Shown piece by piece: positions 38,616 to 46,453 of a DNA stretch of 64,000 nucleotides (position 1 is its first letter; each line of letters starts with the position of its first letter). Where the stretch lies: positions 2,686,001-2,750,000 of the forward strand of contig NZ_CP050022.2 of assembly GCF_011602485.2 (NCBI RefSeq). The letters are read 5' to 3'. The stretch comes from Bradyrhizobium sp. 1(2017) (lineage in GTDB: Bacteria; Pseudomonadota; Alphaproteobacteria; Rhizobiales; Xanthobacteraceae). The notes beneath the pieces were generated by a model. It was not told the DNA's origin. It did no database searches and worked only from the letters and a program-made list of their open reading frames with translations. Both the position numbers and the translations under genes were made by a program.

Positions 38616-39206
38616 GCAGATGTCGCCGACCTGGTCGGCGCCCTTCTGACCGGGCTTGGCGGCCGCCTTCGGGGCGGCAGGCGCAGGTGCAGGCGCTGTG
38701 GCCCCGGTCGTTGCGGGGGCTTTCGGTGCCGCGCCGGTGGACTTCGGCGCGCCCTTGGCGATGGCGTTGGCGGAGCTCAAGGGAATCGGCGGGCCAACGC
38801 GGGTCCAGGTCTCGCCCCCGCACAGGAAGCCCATCACGCAGCCCTTGATCTCGAGCTGGTCGGGGCCTGCGGGCGTGATGGTCGCGCTATAGAGCTGCCC
38901 GTCCTTCGCGTTGTAGACCTGACCTTCCCACTGATCGACGCCGGGCTTCTTCTTCATGTCGATCAGGGTCGCCATGCCCAGCGTCGGCCTGTTCTTTTTT
39001 GAAGCATCCGGATTGTTCTCGTCGCGGCCGCCGGGCTGTTTTTCCCAGGAAACCGCGCCCCACATGCTGCCACTGCATTGGGCGACACGGATGTTGGCGA
39101 CGCCGTCGGCGACCCGCCAGTCGCCGGTCGGGTCCGCGGCGAGCGCGGGGGTCAGACAGGTGAAACCGCCAGCCAGTATAATTCCGGTGTAAAGGGCTAA
39201 ACGCAT
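38583..39206 (-). CDS. DUF2147 domain secreted protein
   Basis: This 207-aa protein has a signal peptide (residues 1-23, cleavage after PALA) and a DUF2147 domain (DPTGDWRVADGVANIRVAQC, then YNAKDGQLYSATITPAGPDQLEIKGCV, then the GGETWTRV end motif). A Pro/Ala/Lys-rich, low-complexity tail of ~60 residues follows and may span the cell wall. DUF2147 proteins are periplasmic, of unknown function. ATG 39206 has aagga upstream. It converges on hpnN and overlaps its end. Confidence 0.85.
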   Translation of the reverse strand: MRLALYTGIILAGGFTCLTPALAADPTGDWRVADGVANIRVAQCSGSMWGAVSWEKQPGGRDENNPDASKKNRPTLGMATLIDMKKKPGVDQWEGQVYNAKDGQLYSATITPAGPDQLEIKGCVMGFLCGGETWTRVGPPIPLSSANAIAKGAPKSTGAAPKAPATTGATAPAPAPAAPKAAAKPGQKGADQVGDICLLPEIAGFAH

Positions 39207-39347
39207 GGGTGTTCCTTGGCCGTGCAACATGGTCTAAAGCTCTGCTTGCGAAGATGGTCCGAAAAAGGGCAAAAGGCCGCACAGAGCCTTTTCGACGGCG
39301 GTCCGTTTTCAGTTGACGGGACGGCCCTCAACCGAAGTATGTAGCGG

Positions 39348-40739
39348 ATGCACAGTCCAAATCCAGACATGTCTCAGCTGTTCGCGGACCGTCAGGCCCA
39401 GCGCAGCACCCTGCATAACCGATACCTGAACGAGCAGATGGTTCGGGTCCTCAAGACGATCGGCTACGACGTCGGTTTCCAGAAGGGGCAGGGGCAGTAT
39501 CTCTACGACCGCGAGGGGGCGCGCTATCTCGACCTCCTGTCCGGCTTTGGCGTGTTCGCAATCGGGCGCAATCATCCCGTCATGCGCGAGGCGCTCAAGA
39601 GCGTGCTCGATGCCGACCTGCCCAACCTCGTCCAGTTCGACGTCTCGACGCTGGCCGGCGTGCTGGCCGAGCGCCTTCTGAAATACGTCCCTTATCTCGA
39701 CAAGGCGTTCTTCGCCAATTCCGGCGCGGAATGCGTCGAGGCCGCCATCAAGTTCGCGCGCGGCGCGACCGGCCGTCCCGGCATCGTCTATTGCGCCCAC
39801 GGCTATCACGGCCTGACCTATGGCGCGCTGTCGCTGACGGGTGATTCGAACTTCCGCACCGGCTTCGAGCCCCTGCTGCCGGGCTGCACGTCGATCCCGT
39901 TCAACGATCTGGCCGCGCTGGAAAAGGCGCTGGCCTCGCGCGAGGTCGCGGCCTTCGTCGTCGAGCCGATCCAGGGCAAGGGCGTCAACATGCCCAACGA
40001 CGAATTCCTGCCCGGCGCGGCTGCGCTCTGCAAGAAATACGGCACGCTGTTCGTCGCCGACGAGATCCAGACCGGCATGGGCCGTACCGGCCGCTTCCTC
40101 GCGGTCGAGCACTGGAACGTCGAGCCCGACATGGTGCTGCTGTCGAAGTCGCTGTCGGGCGGCCACGTGCCGGTCGGTGCGGTGCTGACGCGCAAGGCCA
40201 TCTTCGACAAGATCTTCAACCAGATGGACCGCGCGGTGGTCCACGGTTCCACCTTCTCCAAGAACGACCTCGCGATGGCCGCAGGCATCGCCACGCTCGA
40301 CGTCATGGAGTCCGAGAAGCTGATCGAGTCCGCCGCCAAGCGCGGCGCCGAGCTGCGCCTCGCCCTGACGCGCATGGTGCCCGGCTACGAGCTGATGAAG
40401 GAAGTGCGCGGCAAGGGCCTGATGATCGGCGTCGAGTTCGGCCCGCCGAAATCGCTCCGCCTGCGCGCCTCCTGGAACGTGCTGGAGACCGCCAACAAGG
40501 GCCTGTTCTGCCAGCTCATCACCGTGCCCCTGTTCAAGGATCACAAGATCCTGACCCAGGTGGCTGGCCACGGCAGCCATACCATCAAGCTCTTGCCGCC
40601 GCTCACGATCACCGAGGAAGATTGCAGCTGGATCGAGAAGGCGTTCGACGACGTCATCGCCGGCAGCCACAAGGTCCCCGGCGCGATCTGGTCGCTCGGC
40701 AAGACCCTGGTGGACAACGCGGTGAGAAGGTCGGCCTGA
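39348..40739 (+). CDS. hpnO: Aminobacteriohopanetriol synthase HpnO (class III aminotransferase)
   Basis: HpnO makes aminobacteriohopanetriol from a ribosylhopane-derived aldehyde. The 463-aa protein is a class III PLP aminotransferase; Asp238 (VADEIQTGMGRTG) contacts the pyridine nitrogen and Lys267 (LLSKSLSGG) forms the Schiff base. A PLP phosphate-binding segment FFANSGAECVEAAIK is also present. Assignment among class III enzymes rests on the neighbouring hpn genes and on whole-protein resemblance. ATG 39348 is used; ATG 39369 (MSQLFADRQ) is possible. Confidence 0.9.
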   Translation: MHSPNPDMSQLFADRQAQRSTLHNRYLNEQMVRVLKTIGYDVGFQKGQGQYLYDREGARYLDLLSGFGVFAIGRNHPVMREALKSVLDADLPNLVQFDVSTLAGVLAERLLKYVPYLDKAFFANSGAECVEAAIKFARGATGRPGIVYCAHGYHGLTYGALSLTGDSNFRTGFEPLLPGCTSIPFNDLAALEKALASREVAAFVVEPIQGKGVNMPNDEFLPGAAALCKKYGTLFVADEIQTGMGRTGRFLAVEHWNVEPDMVLLSKSLSGGHVPVGAVLTRKAIFDKIFNQMDRAVVHGSTFSKNDLAMAAGIATLDVMESEKLIESAAKRGAELRLALTRMVPGYELMKEVRGKGLMIGVEFGPPKSLRLRASWNVLETANKGLFCQLITVPLFKDHKILTQVAGHGSHTIKLLPPLTITEEDCSWIEKAFDDVIAGSHKVPGAIWSLGKTLVDNAVRRSA

Positions 40740-40762
40740 TTTCGCCGAGCATTTTCGACGAT

Positions 40763-40848
40763 CGTCATTGCGAGCGTAGCGAAGCAATCCAGAATGTGTC
40801 TGAGGATGCATTCTGGATTGCTTCGTCGCTTCGCTCCTCGCAATGACG
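40763..40848. repeat. Palindromic repeat (CGTCATTGCGAGCG type)
   Basis: The arms cgtcattgcgagcgtagcgaagcaatccagaatg and the matching complement ending ctcctcgcaatgacg form a long hairpin between convergent hpnO and the anti-sigma gene. This class of element is widespread in Nitrobacteraceae intergenic DNA and could terminate both transcripts. Confidence 0.9.
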
Positions 40849-40858
40849 GTGGAGACCG

Positions 40859-41626
40859 CTACCCCTCCACATTCGCCTTCATCGCCGTCTCGAACTTCGC
40901 GACGAACTCGGCGAGCTCGTCGGCGCCGAGATCGCTGACGGCCCAGAAGTTCAGGCCGCGATTGCCCCAGCGGCGGCAGTTGAAGCCCTGCATGGTCTCG
41001 GTCTTCGGCGCGCGATATTCCGCGTTCGATGTCTGCGATACGAACAGGTTGATGACGTGCTGGCGGCGCTTGTAGACGACGGCGCCGATGGCGCGGGCGT
41101 CGATGTAGTCGAGCCGGCCGCCGACCAGCGTAAAACCTTGCGCGGTGAGGTCGATCACGGGCGGGGCGACGTCGAGCTTGCCATTGAACCAAGGTTTGAC
41201 CGTGTGCTGATCGGTCGAGATCACGTCGGTGAGGTGGCCGGCCTGAAGCGAGCGCAGATGCGCGGAGACGACCTCCGACAGAATGCGCTGCTGGTCGTCC
41301 TGGCGCAGCACCACGGCGACGACGCCGGAGGCCGCGAGCGCAGAGACCGCCGAGCCCATCGCAAAGCCACGCAGCACGGAGCGGCGGGTCGGTTGCCGGC
41401 GCTGCGGCTCAGGCAGCGAGGCTTCGATGCGCGCGCGCAGGCTGGCCGGCGCGGTGTAGCGCAAATTGGTATCTTTGAGGACGCGCTGCATCTCGCGTTG
41501 CGCCGCGAGCTCTGCCGCGCAGTCCGGGCAACCGGCGATATGGGCTTCGACCTCGCGCGCATGGCCGGCATCGAGCTCGTTGTCGAGCAGCGCGTGAAGC
41601 AGGATCCTTGCTTCGTCGCAGGTCAT
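40859..41626 (-). CDS. Anti-sigma factor with zinc-finger (zf-HC2) domain
   Basis: This 255-aa protein has an N-terminal anti-sigma zinc-binding motif (His29-x3-Cys33-x2-Cys36, HIAGCPDC, with upstream Cys3). A single membrane helix (~residues 84-108) follows an RR-containing segment, and the C-terminal ~145 residues form a periplasmic domain with conserved Trp and Tyr/Arg residues. It should hold the co-encoded ECF sigma factor at the membrane until a periplasmic signal arrives. ATG 41626 overlaps the sigma stop by four bases (ATGA), typical of sigma/anti-sigma pairs. Confidence 0.9.
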   Translation of the reverse strand: MTCDEARILLHALLDNELDAGHAREVEAHIAGCPDCAAELAAQREMQRVLKDTNLRYTAPASLRARIEASLPEPQRRQPTRRSVLRGFAMGSAVSALAASGVVAVVLRQDDQQRILSEVVSAHLRSLQAGHLTDVISTDQHTVKPWFNGKLDVAPPVIDLTAQGFTLVGGRLDYIDARAIGAVVYKRRQHVINLFVSQTSNAEYRAPKTETMQGFNCRRWGNRGLNFWAVSDLGADELAEFVAKFETAMKANVEG

Positions 41627-42171
41627 CTCGCTTGCTCCTCTTCCGCCGTCCAGGCCGCGCGCAGCATGGCGCGGGCGCGGGCGAGGCGGGACATCACGGT
41701 GCCGACGGGCGCGCCGACGGCCTCGGCAATTTCACGATAGGACAGGTTGTTGATCTCCCGCAGCACGAAGGTTTCCCTGAACGGTTCGGCGAGTGCGTCG
41801 ATCAGCTTGCGGATCGCGCCGGCATCGCGGCTGCGCAGCACTTCGGTCTCCGGGCTCATCCCAGTCTCCTGCCAGATCGGCGTCTGCTCGGCGGCGCCGG
41901 GCGTATCCTCGATCGCGCTGGGCCTGTGCGCACGCCGCGCATATTCTGCGTTGCAGACGTTGCGCAGGATCGCGAACAGCCAGGGCTTCATCGCCGGTCC
42001 GCGATAGCTGTCGAAGTGCTTCAGGGCGCGCAGATAGCATTCCTGCACCGCATCCTCGGCGTCGGATGGATCGCGCAAGAGATAGCGCGCGAGCGTGTAG
42101 ACGTCGTCGAGATAGGGCAGAGCTGCCTCCCGGAAGCGCTGCGCCTTCTGTACATCGTCGGTGGCCGGCAT
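41623..42171 (-). CDS. ECF-family RNA polymerase sigma factor
   Basis: This 182-aa ECF sigma factor has sigma region 2 (DDVYTLARYLLRDPSDAEDAVQECYLRA, residues ~20-48) and region 4 with a helix-turn-helix (LREINNLSYREIAEAVGAPVGTVMSRLARARAML). ATG 42171 is chosen because gaggagcg lies directly upstream and the protein then has the normal length; longer frames add unrelated residues. It is followed by its anti-sigma factor and preceded by a cupredoxin and a metallophosphoesterase gene, which may be its targets. ECF genes are commonly autoregulated. Confidence 0.94.
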   Translation of the reverse strand: MPATDDVQKAQRFREAALPYLDDVYTLARYLLRDPSDAEDAVQECYLRALKHFDSYRGPAMKPWLFAILRNVCNAEYARRAHRPSAIEDTPGAAEQTPIWQETGMSPETEVLRSRDAGAIRKLIDALAEPFRETFVLREINNLSYREIAEAVGAPVGTVMSRLARARAMLRAAWTAEEEQAR

Positions 42172-42286
42172 CGCTCCTCGCTCTGCCTCTTGCTTTGCTT
42201 CTTCTTTTACCGTGATCGAAGACGCCCGAGCCCGGCCGGCGTGGGACCACCAGCCGGGCAGGACGTTGATGCCTTGGTTGGAGACG

Positions 42287-42622
42287 TTACTCAACCTTGA
42301 TCATCCCCGTCATGTGCGGATGCAACGAACAAAAATATTTGTAGTCGCCCGCATTGGTGAAGGTGAAGGAGAACTTGTCGTCGGTGTCCAGGGTCTTGGA
42401 CCTGAACTTGCCGGCCGAGACGATCGTGTGGGGAATGTCGTCCCGGTTGGTCCAGGTCACGGTAGTGCCGACCTTGATCTTGAGCTCGGCCGGCTGGAAA
42501 ACGAAGTTGTCGATATGGACTTCCATGTCGTCGGCACGGGCGCTCGTTGCGGGCAGCAGGATGGCCGCGGCCAAAGCGAGACCGAGGTCGACACCGAAGT
42601 CGCGGCGATTGAGTGTCTTCAT
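42287..42622 (-). CDS. Amicyanin-like cupredoxin
   Basis: This 111-aa periplasmic type 1 copper protein has a probable Tat signal (NRRDFGVDLGLALAAAI, cleavage after ARA near residue 30). The copper ligands are His65 (IPHTIV), Cys98, His101 and Met104 in CSLHPHM, a ligand loop close to that of amicyanin (Cys-x2-His-x2-Met). It probably carries single electrons, but no methylamine dehydrogenase genes are adjacent, so its partner is unknown. It sits between the phosphoesterase and sigma genes in one direction; the 5' end of the sigma gene lies 115 bases downstream. Confidence 0.92.
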   Translation of the reverse strand: MKTLNRRDFGVDLGLALAAAILLPATSARADDMEVHIDNFVFQPAELKIKVGTTVTWTNRDDIPHTIVSAGKFRSKTLDTDDKFSFTFTNAGDYKYFCSLHPHMTGMIKVE

Positions 42623-42634
42623 GGTCAGTTTCCG

Positions 42635-43579
42635 TCAGCCCTGCAGCGGCGTGTCGATGATCGCGAGCCGCTGCTCGTTCTGCTTGAAGTTGACGCTGGC
42701 GACCCCGAGCATCGAGCGCAGCCTTGCGTCCTCGACGTTCATCGGTCCGGGCGAGGGGGCGGCCCCCGGCGCCGGCTGCGGGAAGGCGGTCGAGCGCGCG
42801 GTGTGGAAGGTGACGTTGCCCTCGACCTTCTGCATCACCTGGTGGATGTGCCCGTTCAGCACGGTGACCGAGCCAAAACCCTTGACGTATTCGAGCGCTC
42901 GGCCACCGTCCTCGGTGCCCCAGCCCCATTCGGGATAGACGGTCCAGAGCGGGATGTGGGCGAACAGCACGATCGGCGTCGACTTGGATTTGCCGCGCAG
43001 ATCGTCCTCGAGCCAGGCGAGCTGCTCGGCGCCGAGATTGCCGAGCCCGCCGGCCTTGAGGTCGACGACGTTGACGAGCCCGATGAAGTGCACGCCGCCG
43101 GCGTCGAACGAGTACCAGCCCGCACCCTTGGTGCCGCGGCCATAGCGCTCGCGATAGAACTTCACCTCCTCGTCGAGGAAATCATGCTCGCCGGGCACGT
43201 AGTGCACGTCGAGCTTGCTCTGCGAGATGATGCGCTCTGCATTGTCGAACTCGGCGGCCTTCGACAGATGCGTGATGTCGCCGGTGTGGATCATGAAGGA
43301 AGGCTTTGCCGGCATCGCGTTGATCTTGTTGACCGCTTCCTCCAGCGTGCCGAGCGCGTTGGGGTTGGCCGGCTTGTCGAAGCCGACATGGCTGTCGCTG
43401 ATCTGGAGGAAGGTCATGCCCGGCGCGGCGGCAGTCTTAGCTTGCGCGGAATCGATGATGCCGAGCGAGCGCGGCACCCCGCCGGTAATGGTCCAGAGCA
43501 CCCCGGTGCCGGCCCAGGTCATGCATTCCAGCACCGTGCGGCGGCTGACGCCGTCGTCCCCGTGATCGTGTCCGCTCAT
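42635..43579 (-). CDS. Tat-exported calcineurin-like metallophosphoesterase
   Basis: This 314-aa protein has a Tat signal (SRRTVLECMTWAGTG, residues ~12-26) and metallophosphoesterase motifs: ISDSHVG, THTGDITH-like IHTGDITH, VPGEHDF, AHIPLW and NGHIHQ. The usual GNHD box reads GEHD, replacing the metal-bridging Asn with Glu. It is probably a periplasmic phosphodiesterase or phosphatase of unknown substrate. It is first in the operon with the cupredoxin, sigma and anti-sigma genes. ATG 43579 has ggaggaaa upstream. Confidence 0.9.
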   Translation of the reverse strand: MSGHDHGDDGVSRRTVLECMTWAGTGVLWTITGGVPRSLGIIDSAQAKTAAAPGMTFLQISDSHVGFDKPANPNALGTLEEAVNKINAMPAKPSFMIHTGDITHLSKAAEFDNAERIISQSKLDVHYVPGEHDFLDEEVKFYRERYGRGTKGAGWYSFDAGGVHFIGLVNVVDLKAGGLGNLGAEQLAWLEDDLRGKSKSTPIVLFAHIPLWTVYPEWGWGTEDGGRALEYVKGFGSVTVLNGHIHQVMQKVEGNVTFHTARSTAFPQPAPGAAPSPGPMNVEDARLRSMLGVASVNFKQNEQRLAIIDTPLQG

Positions 43580-43724
43580 CGCGCATTTCCTCCGGCCCGG
43601 AATTGGGCGTCGTGGAGGTGATTGGGGGAGCGGGGGACTTATTCCCGGATGGGATGACGATTTCGTGAGGTAACGAGAATAGCAGCCGGCATGGCACGAA
43701 GCGGCATGCGGGGCCAGATCTGCG

Positions 43725-43761
43725 ATAGTCCCCGGATTGCGCTTCGTTTGATCCGGGCTAT
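43725..43761. repeat. Degenerate palindromic repeat (ATAGTCCCCGGAT/ATCCGGGCTAT)
   Basis: This inverted repeat, related in its arms to 7913-7988, overlaps the last four bases of the alpha/beta hydrolase gene. It could act as its terminator. Confidence 0.55.
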
Positions 43762-44648
43762 GGACAGGGCTTCGCGAATTCCCGCACAGCCTCCACTACG
43801 CGCGCAGGCACTTCCTGCGCCACACAATGTCCGGCGTCGTCGAAGACGAACGTGCTGACGCGCGGAATCAGCGACACGGCGCGTCGCGCCATCTCCTTGT
43901 AGATCGGCCCCGATTTCGCGGCGGTCGTGACGCGCACGGGGCAATCGATCTCGGCCAGCGAGGCAAACGGATTGCCGCGAGCATCGCCAACGTAAACCTG
44001 CTCCATGGCCTCGTAGATCGGACGCAGGATCGCCGCCTCGATCTCGGGCGTGCAGCAGAGCCGCACCCGGCCATCGTCGAACGCCGTGAAGCCGTGGCGC
44101 ACATAGGCCCGGAGCGAGGTCTCGGTCCAATCCGCGAACGTCGGCGCTGTGCGGTAGCGTTCGAAGACGGCGTCAGCACTGTCGAACTCGGCGCGTCGGC
44201 GCAGTGCGCCCTGCACACGGGACAAGGACTCTTCGTTCAATCCGCCGGAGCGCGCCACGCGCGGGTCCATCACGGTCGGCTCCATCACGAACAGGCGTGT
44301 GAACCGCGCAGGCAAGAGTTTTGCCGCGAGCAGCAGGTCGGTCGCGCCGGCGCTGTGGCCGATGCCGTAGACGGCGCGCAGATCGAGCGCGTCGATCACC
44401 CGGCAGACGTCGTCGGCATAATCCAGGAAGTGATAGGCGCCCGTCTTGTGACTGGCGCCGTGGCCGCGGCGGTCGAGCGCATACACGGTGCAAGTGGAAG
44501 GCAGATCGCGTGCGACCTCGTCCCAGACTTGGGCGACGAACCCGGTGCCGTGCACGAGGAGCGCGGGCGGTTTCCCGCTCTCGCCCCATTGCAGCATGGC
44601 GATTTGCGCGTCGGCCGGGCCGATTGAAAAACCGTGTGCGTTGATCAT
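43758..44648 (-). CDS. Alpha/beta hydrolase, serine-nucleophile type
   Basis: This 296-aa alpha/beta hydrolase has an oxyanion motif LLVHGTGF, the nucleophile elbow GIGHSAGA (Ser), and a late catalytic His in FDDAGHCVAQE. The substrate is unknown. Two starts are possible: ATG 44648 (MINAHGFSIGPAD), used here, and ATG 44672, which overlaps the GMC oxidoreductase stop. GGAGG directly abuts the latter, which is too close for normal initiation. It is probably cotranscribed with the GMC gene upstream. Confidence 0.82.
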   Translation of the reverse strand: MINAHGFSIGPADAQIAMLQWGESGKPPALLVHGTGFVAQVWDEVARDLPSTCTVYALDRRGHGASHKTGAYHFLDYADDVCRVIDALDLRAVYGIGHSAGATDLLLAAKLLPARFTRLFVMEPTVMDPRVARSGGLNEESLSRVQGALRRRAEFDSADAVFERYRTAPTFADWTETSLRAYVRHGFTAFDDGRVRLCCTPEIEAAILRPIYEAMEQVYVGDARGNPFASLAEIDCPVRVTTAAKSGPIYKEMARRAVSLIPRVSTFVFDDAGHCVAQEVPARVVEAVREFAKPCP

Positions 44649-44661
44649 AGGGAAAGGGATG

Positions 44662-46281
44662 CTACCTTGCATCCTCCAGGATCATCGTCGCGCCCTTCTC
44701 GGCAATCATCGCCGTCGGCGTGTTGGTGTTGCCGGAGGTGATCGTCGGCATGATCGAGGCATCGACGATGCGCAGGCCGTCGAGCCCGTAGAAGCGCAAT
44801 CGCTCGTCCACCACCGCCATCGGATCGTTCGCCGTGCCCATCTTCGCCGTGCCGACGGGATGGAAGATGGTGGTGCCGATATCGCCGGCGGCCTTGGCGA
44901 GCGAGGCATCGTCGTCGCCGACCGTGGGTCCGGGCAGATATTCGATCGGGCGATATCTTGCCAGCGCCTTCTGCTGCATCAGGCGGCGCGTGGTGCGGAT
45001 AGCGTCGGCGCCGACCTGGCGGTCGTCGTCGGTCGACAGATAGTTCGGCGCGATGATCGGCTTTTCGTCCGGGCCCGCCGAGCGCAGGCGCACCGTGCCG
45101 CGCGAGGTCGGCTGGAGATTGCAGGCGCTCACCGTGATGGCGGGAAAGCGATGCAGGGGATCGCCGAACTTGTCGAGCGACAGCGGCTGCACGTGGAACT
45201 GGATGTTGGCCCGCGCGCGCGTCGCATCGGAGCGCGTGAAGATGCCGAGCTGCGATGGCGCCATGGTCAGCGGGCCGCGACGGCGGAAGGCATAGTCGAG
45301 CCCCATCAGGCCGCGGCGGAACAGGTTGTAATAGGTCTCGTTCAGCGTGCGCACGCCTTCGACCTTGTAGATCGCGCGCTGCTGCAGATGGTCCTGGAGG
45401 TTGCGACCCACGCCGGGCTTGTCCATCACGATGTCGATGCCGAGCGGCGACAGCCAGTCGGCCGGGCCAATGCCGGAGCGATGCAGCACCTGCACCGAGC
45501 CGATCGAGCCGGCCGAGAGGATCACCTCGCGCTTCGCCCGCGCCTCGATGATCTCGCCGTTCTGGATGAAGCGCACGCCCACCGCGCGGCCCTGCTCGAT
45601 GATGAGACGGTCGACCAGCACATGCTTCTCGAGCCGCAGGTTCGGACGGTTCAGCGCGGGCTTGAGGAATCCGCGTGCCGACGACCAGCGCCGGCCACGC
45701 TTCTGGTTGACGTGGAAATAGCTGGTGCCTTCGTTGTCGCCGGTGTTGAAATCGGGGATGCGCTTGATGCCCATCTCCGCGGCGGCATCGCCCACGGCGT
45801 CGAGAATGTCCCACGACAGCCGCGGCGCCTCGATGCGCCAGCCTCCGCCGGCGCCGTGATGCTCGCTCGCGCCCAGGAAGTGATCCTCCAGCCGCTTGAA
45901 CAGCGGCAGCACATCGTCATAGCCCCAGCCGGTCATGCCGAGCTGGCGCCAATGATCGTAATCGGCGGCCTGGCCGCGCATCGAGATCATGGCGTTGATT
46001 GCGGAGCAGCCTCCGATCACCTTGCCGCGAGGGTAGGCGAGCGACCGGCCATTCAAGCCCGGCTCGGCCTCGGTCTTGAACATCCAGTCCGAGCGCGGAT
46101 TGCCGATGGCGAAGAGGTAGCCGACGGGGATGTGGAACCAGATCCAATTGTCGTCGCCGCCGGCTTCGAGGATGAGGACGCGGTTGTTGCGGTCGGCCGA
46201 CAGCCGGTTCGCAACGATGCAGCCAGCCGTGCCGGCCCCGACGACAATGTAGTCGAACTCACCTTCGAGCCGTCTCGGCAT
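44662..46281 (-). CDS. GMC-family FAD oxidoreductase (choline dehydrogenase-like)
   Basis: This 539-aa flavoprotein has the N-terminal FAD motif YIVVGAGTAGCIVANRLS, the GMC signature RGKVIGGCSAINAM, and the catalytic end region FHPVGTAKMG with the active-site His. These enzymes oxidise alcohols such as choline or polyethylene glycol, passing electrons to a quinone or other acceptor. No betaine-aldehyde dehydrogenase is adjacent, so choline specificity is not supported. ATG 46281 is used. An inverted repeat lies just upstream on the plus strand. Confidence 0.92.
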   Translation of the reverse strand: MPRRLEGEFDYIVVGAGTAGCIVANRLSADRNNRVLILEAGGDDNWIWFHIPVGYLFAIGNPRSDWMFKTEAEPGLNGRSLAYPRGKVIGGCSAINAMISMRGQAADYDHWRQLGMTGWGYDDVLPLFKRLEDHFLGASEHHGAGGGWRIEAPRLSWDILDAVGDAAAEMGIKRIPDFNTGDNEGTSYFHVNQKRGRRWSSARGFLKPALNRPNLRLEKHVLVDRLIIEQGRAVGVRFIQNGEIIEARAKREVILSAGSIGSVQVLHRSGIGPADWLSPLGIDIVMDKPGVGRNLQDHLQQRAIYKVEGVRTLNETYYNLFRRGLMGLDYAFRRRGPLTMAPSQLGIFTRSDATRARANIQFHVQPLSLDKFGDPLHRFPAITVSACNLQPTSRGTVRLRSAGPDEKPIIAPNYLSTDDDRQVGADAIRTTRRLMQQKALARYRPIEYLPGPTVGDDDASLAKAAGDIGTTIFHPVGTAKMGTANDPMAVVDERLRFYGLDGLRIVDASIMPTITSGNTNTPTAMIAEKGATMILEDAR

Positions 46282-46333
46282 TCGTTTCCCCGGATCGTCA
46301 CTTAACGTTCCGTTCTAATAGGCAGACGCAGCG

Positions 46334-46352
46334 GGCCGGGACAAGCCCGGCC
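46334..46352. repeat. Inverted repeat (GGCCGGG/CCCGGCC)
   Basis: The arms ggccggg and cccggcc lie around acaag in the region upstream of the GMC gene; the outer bases ...ccatgac match arm ends of the repeat at 58106-58189. It is probably a short member of that family. Confidence 0.55.
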
Positions 46353-46453
46353 ATGACGAGAGCACAGGGCTACCCTCGATCCGCGGGAGTTAGGTGGACC
46401 GGCGCTTGCATGGTAGACAGTCCTGCATTCTCAAACACAGCTCGAGAGCCTTC

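Noticed and set aside
40763..40848. CRISPR-like or insertion-sequence end
   Set aside because: It is a single inverted repeat without regular direct repeats, spacers, transposase or target duplication; it fits the palindromic intergenic repeat class.
44662..44672. Hydrolase start at ATG 44672 beside GGAGG
   Set aside because: GGAGG touches the ATG with no spacer, which does not support initiation there. The downstream ATG at 44648 is preferred, although its own ribosome site is weak.
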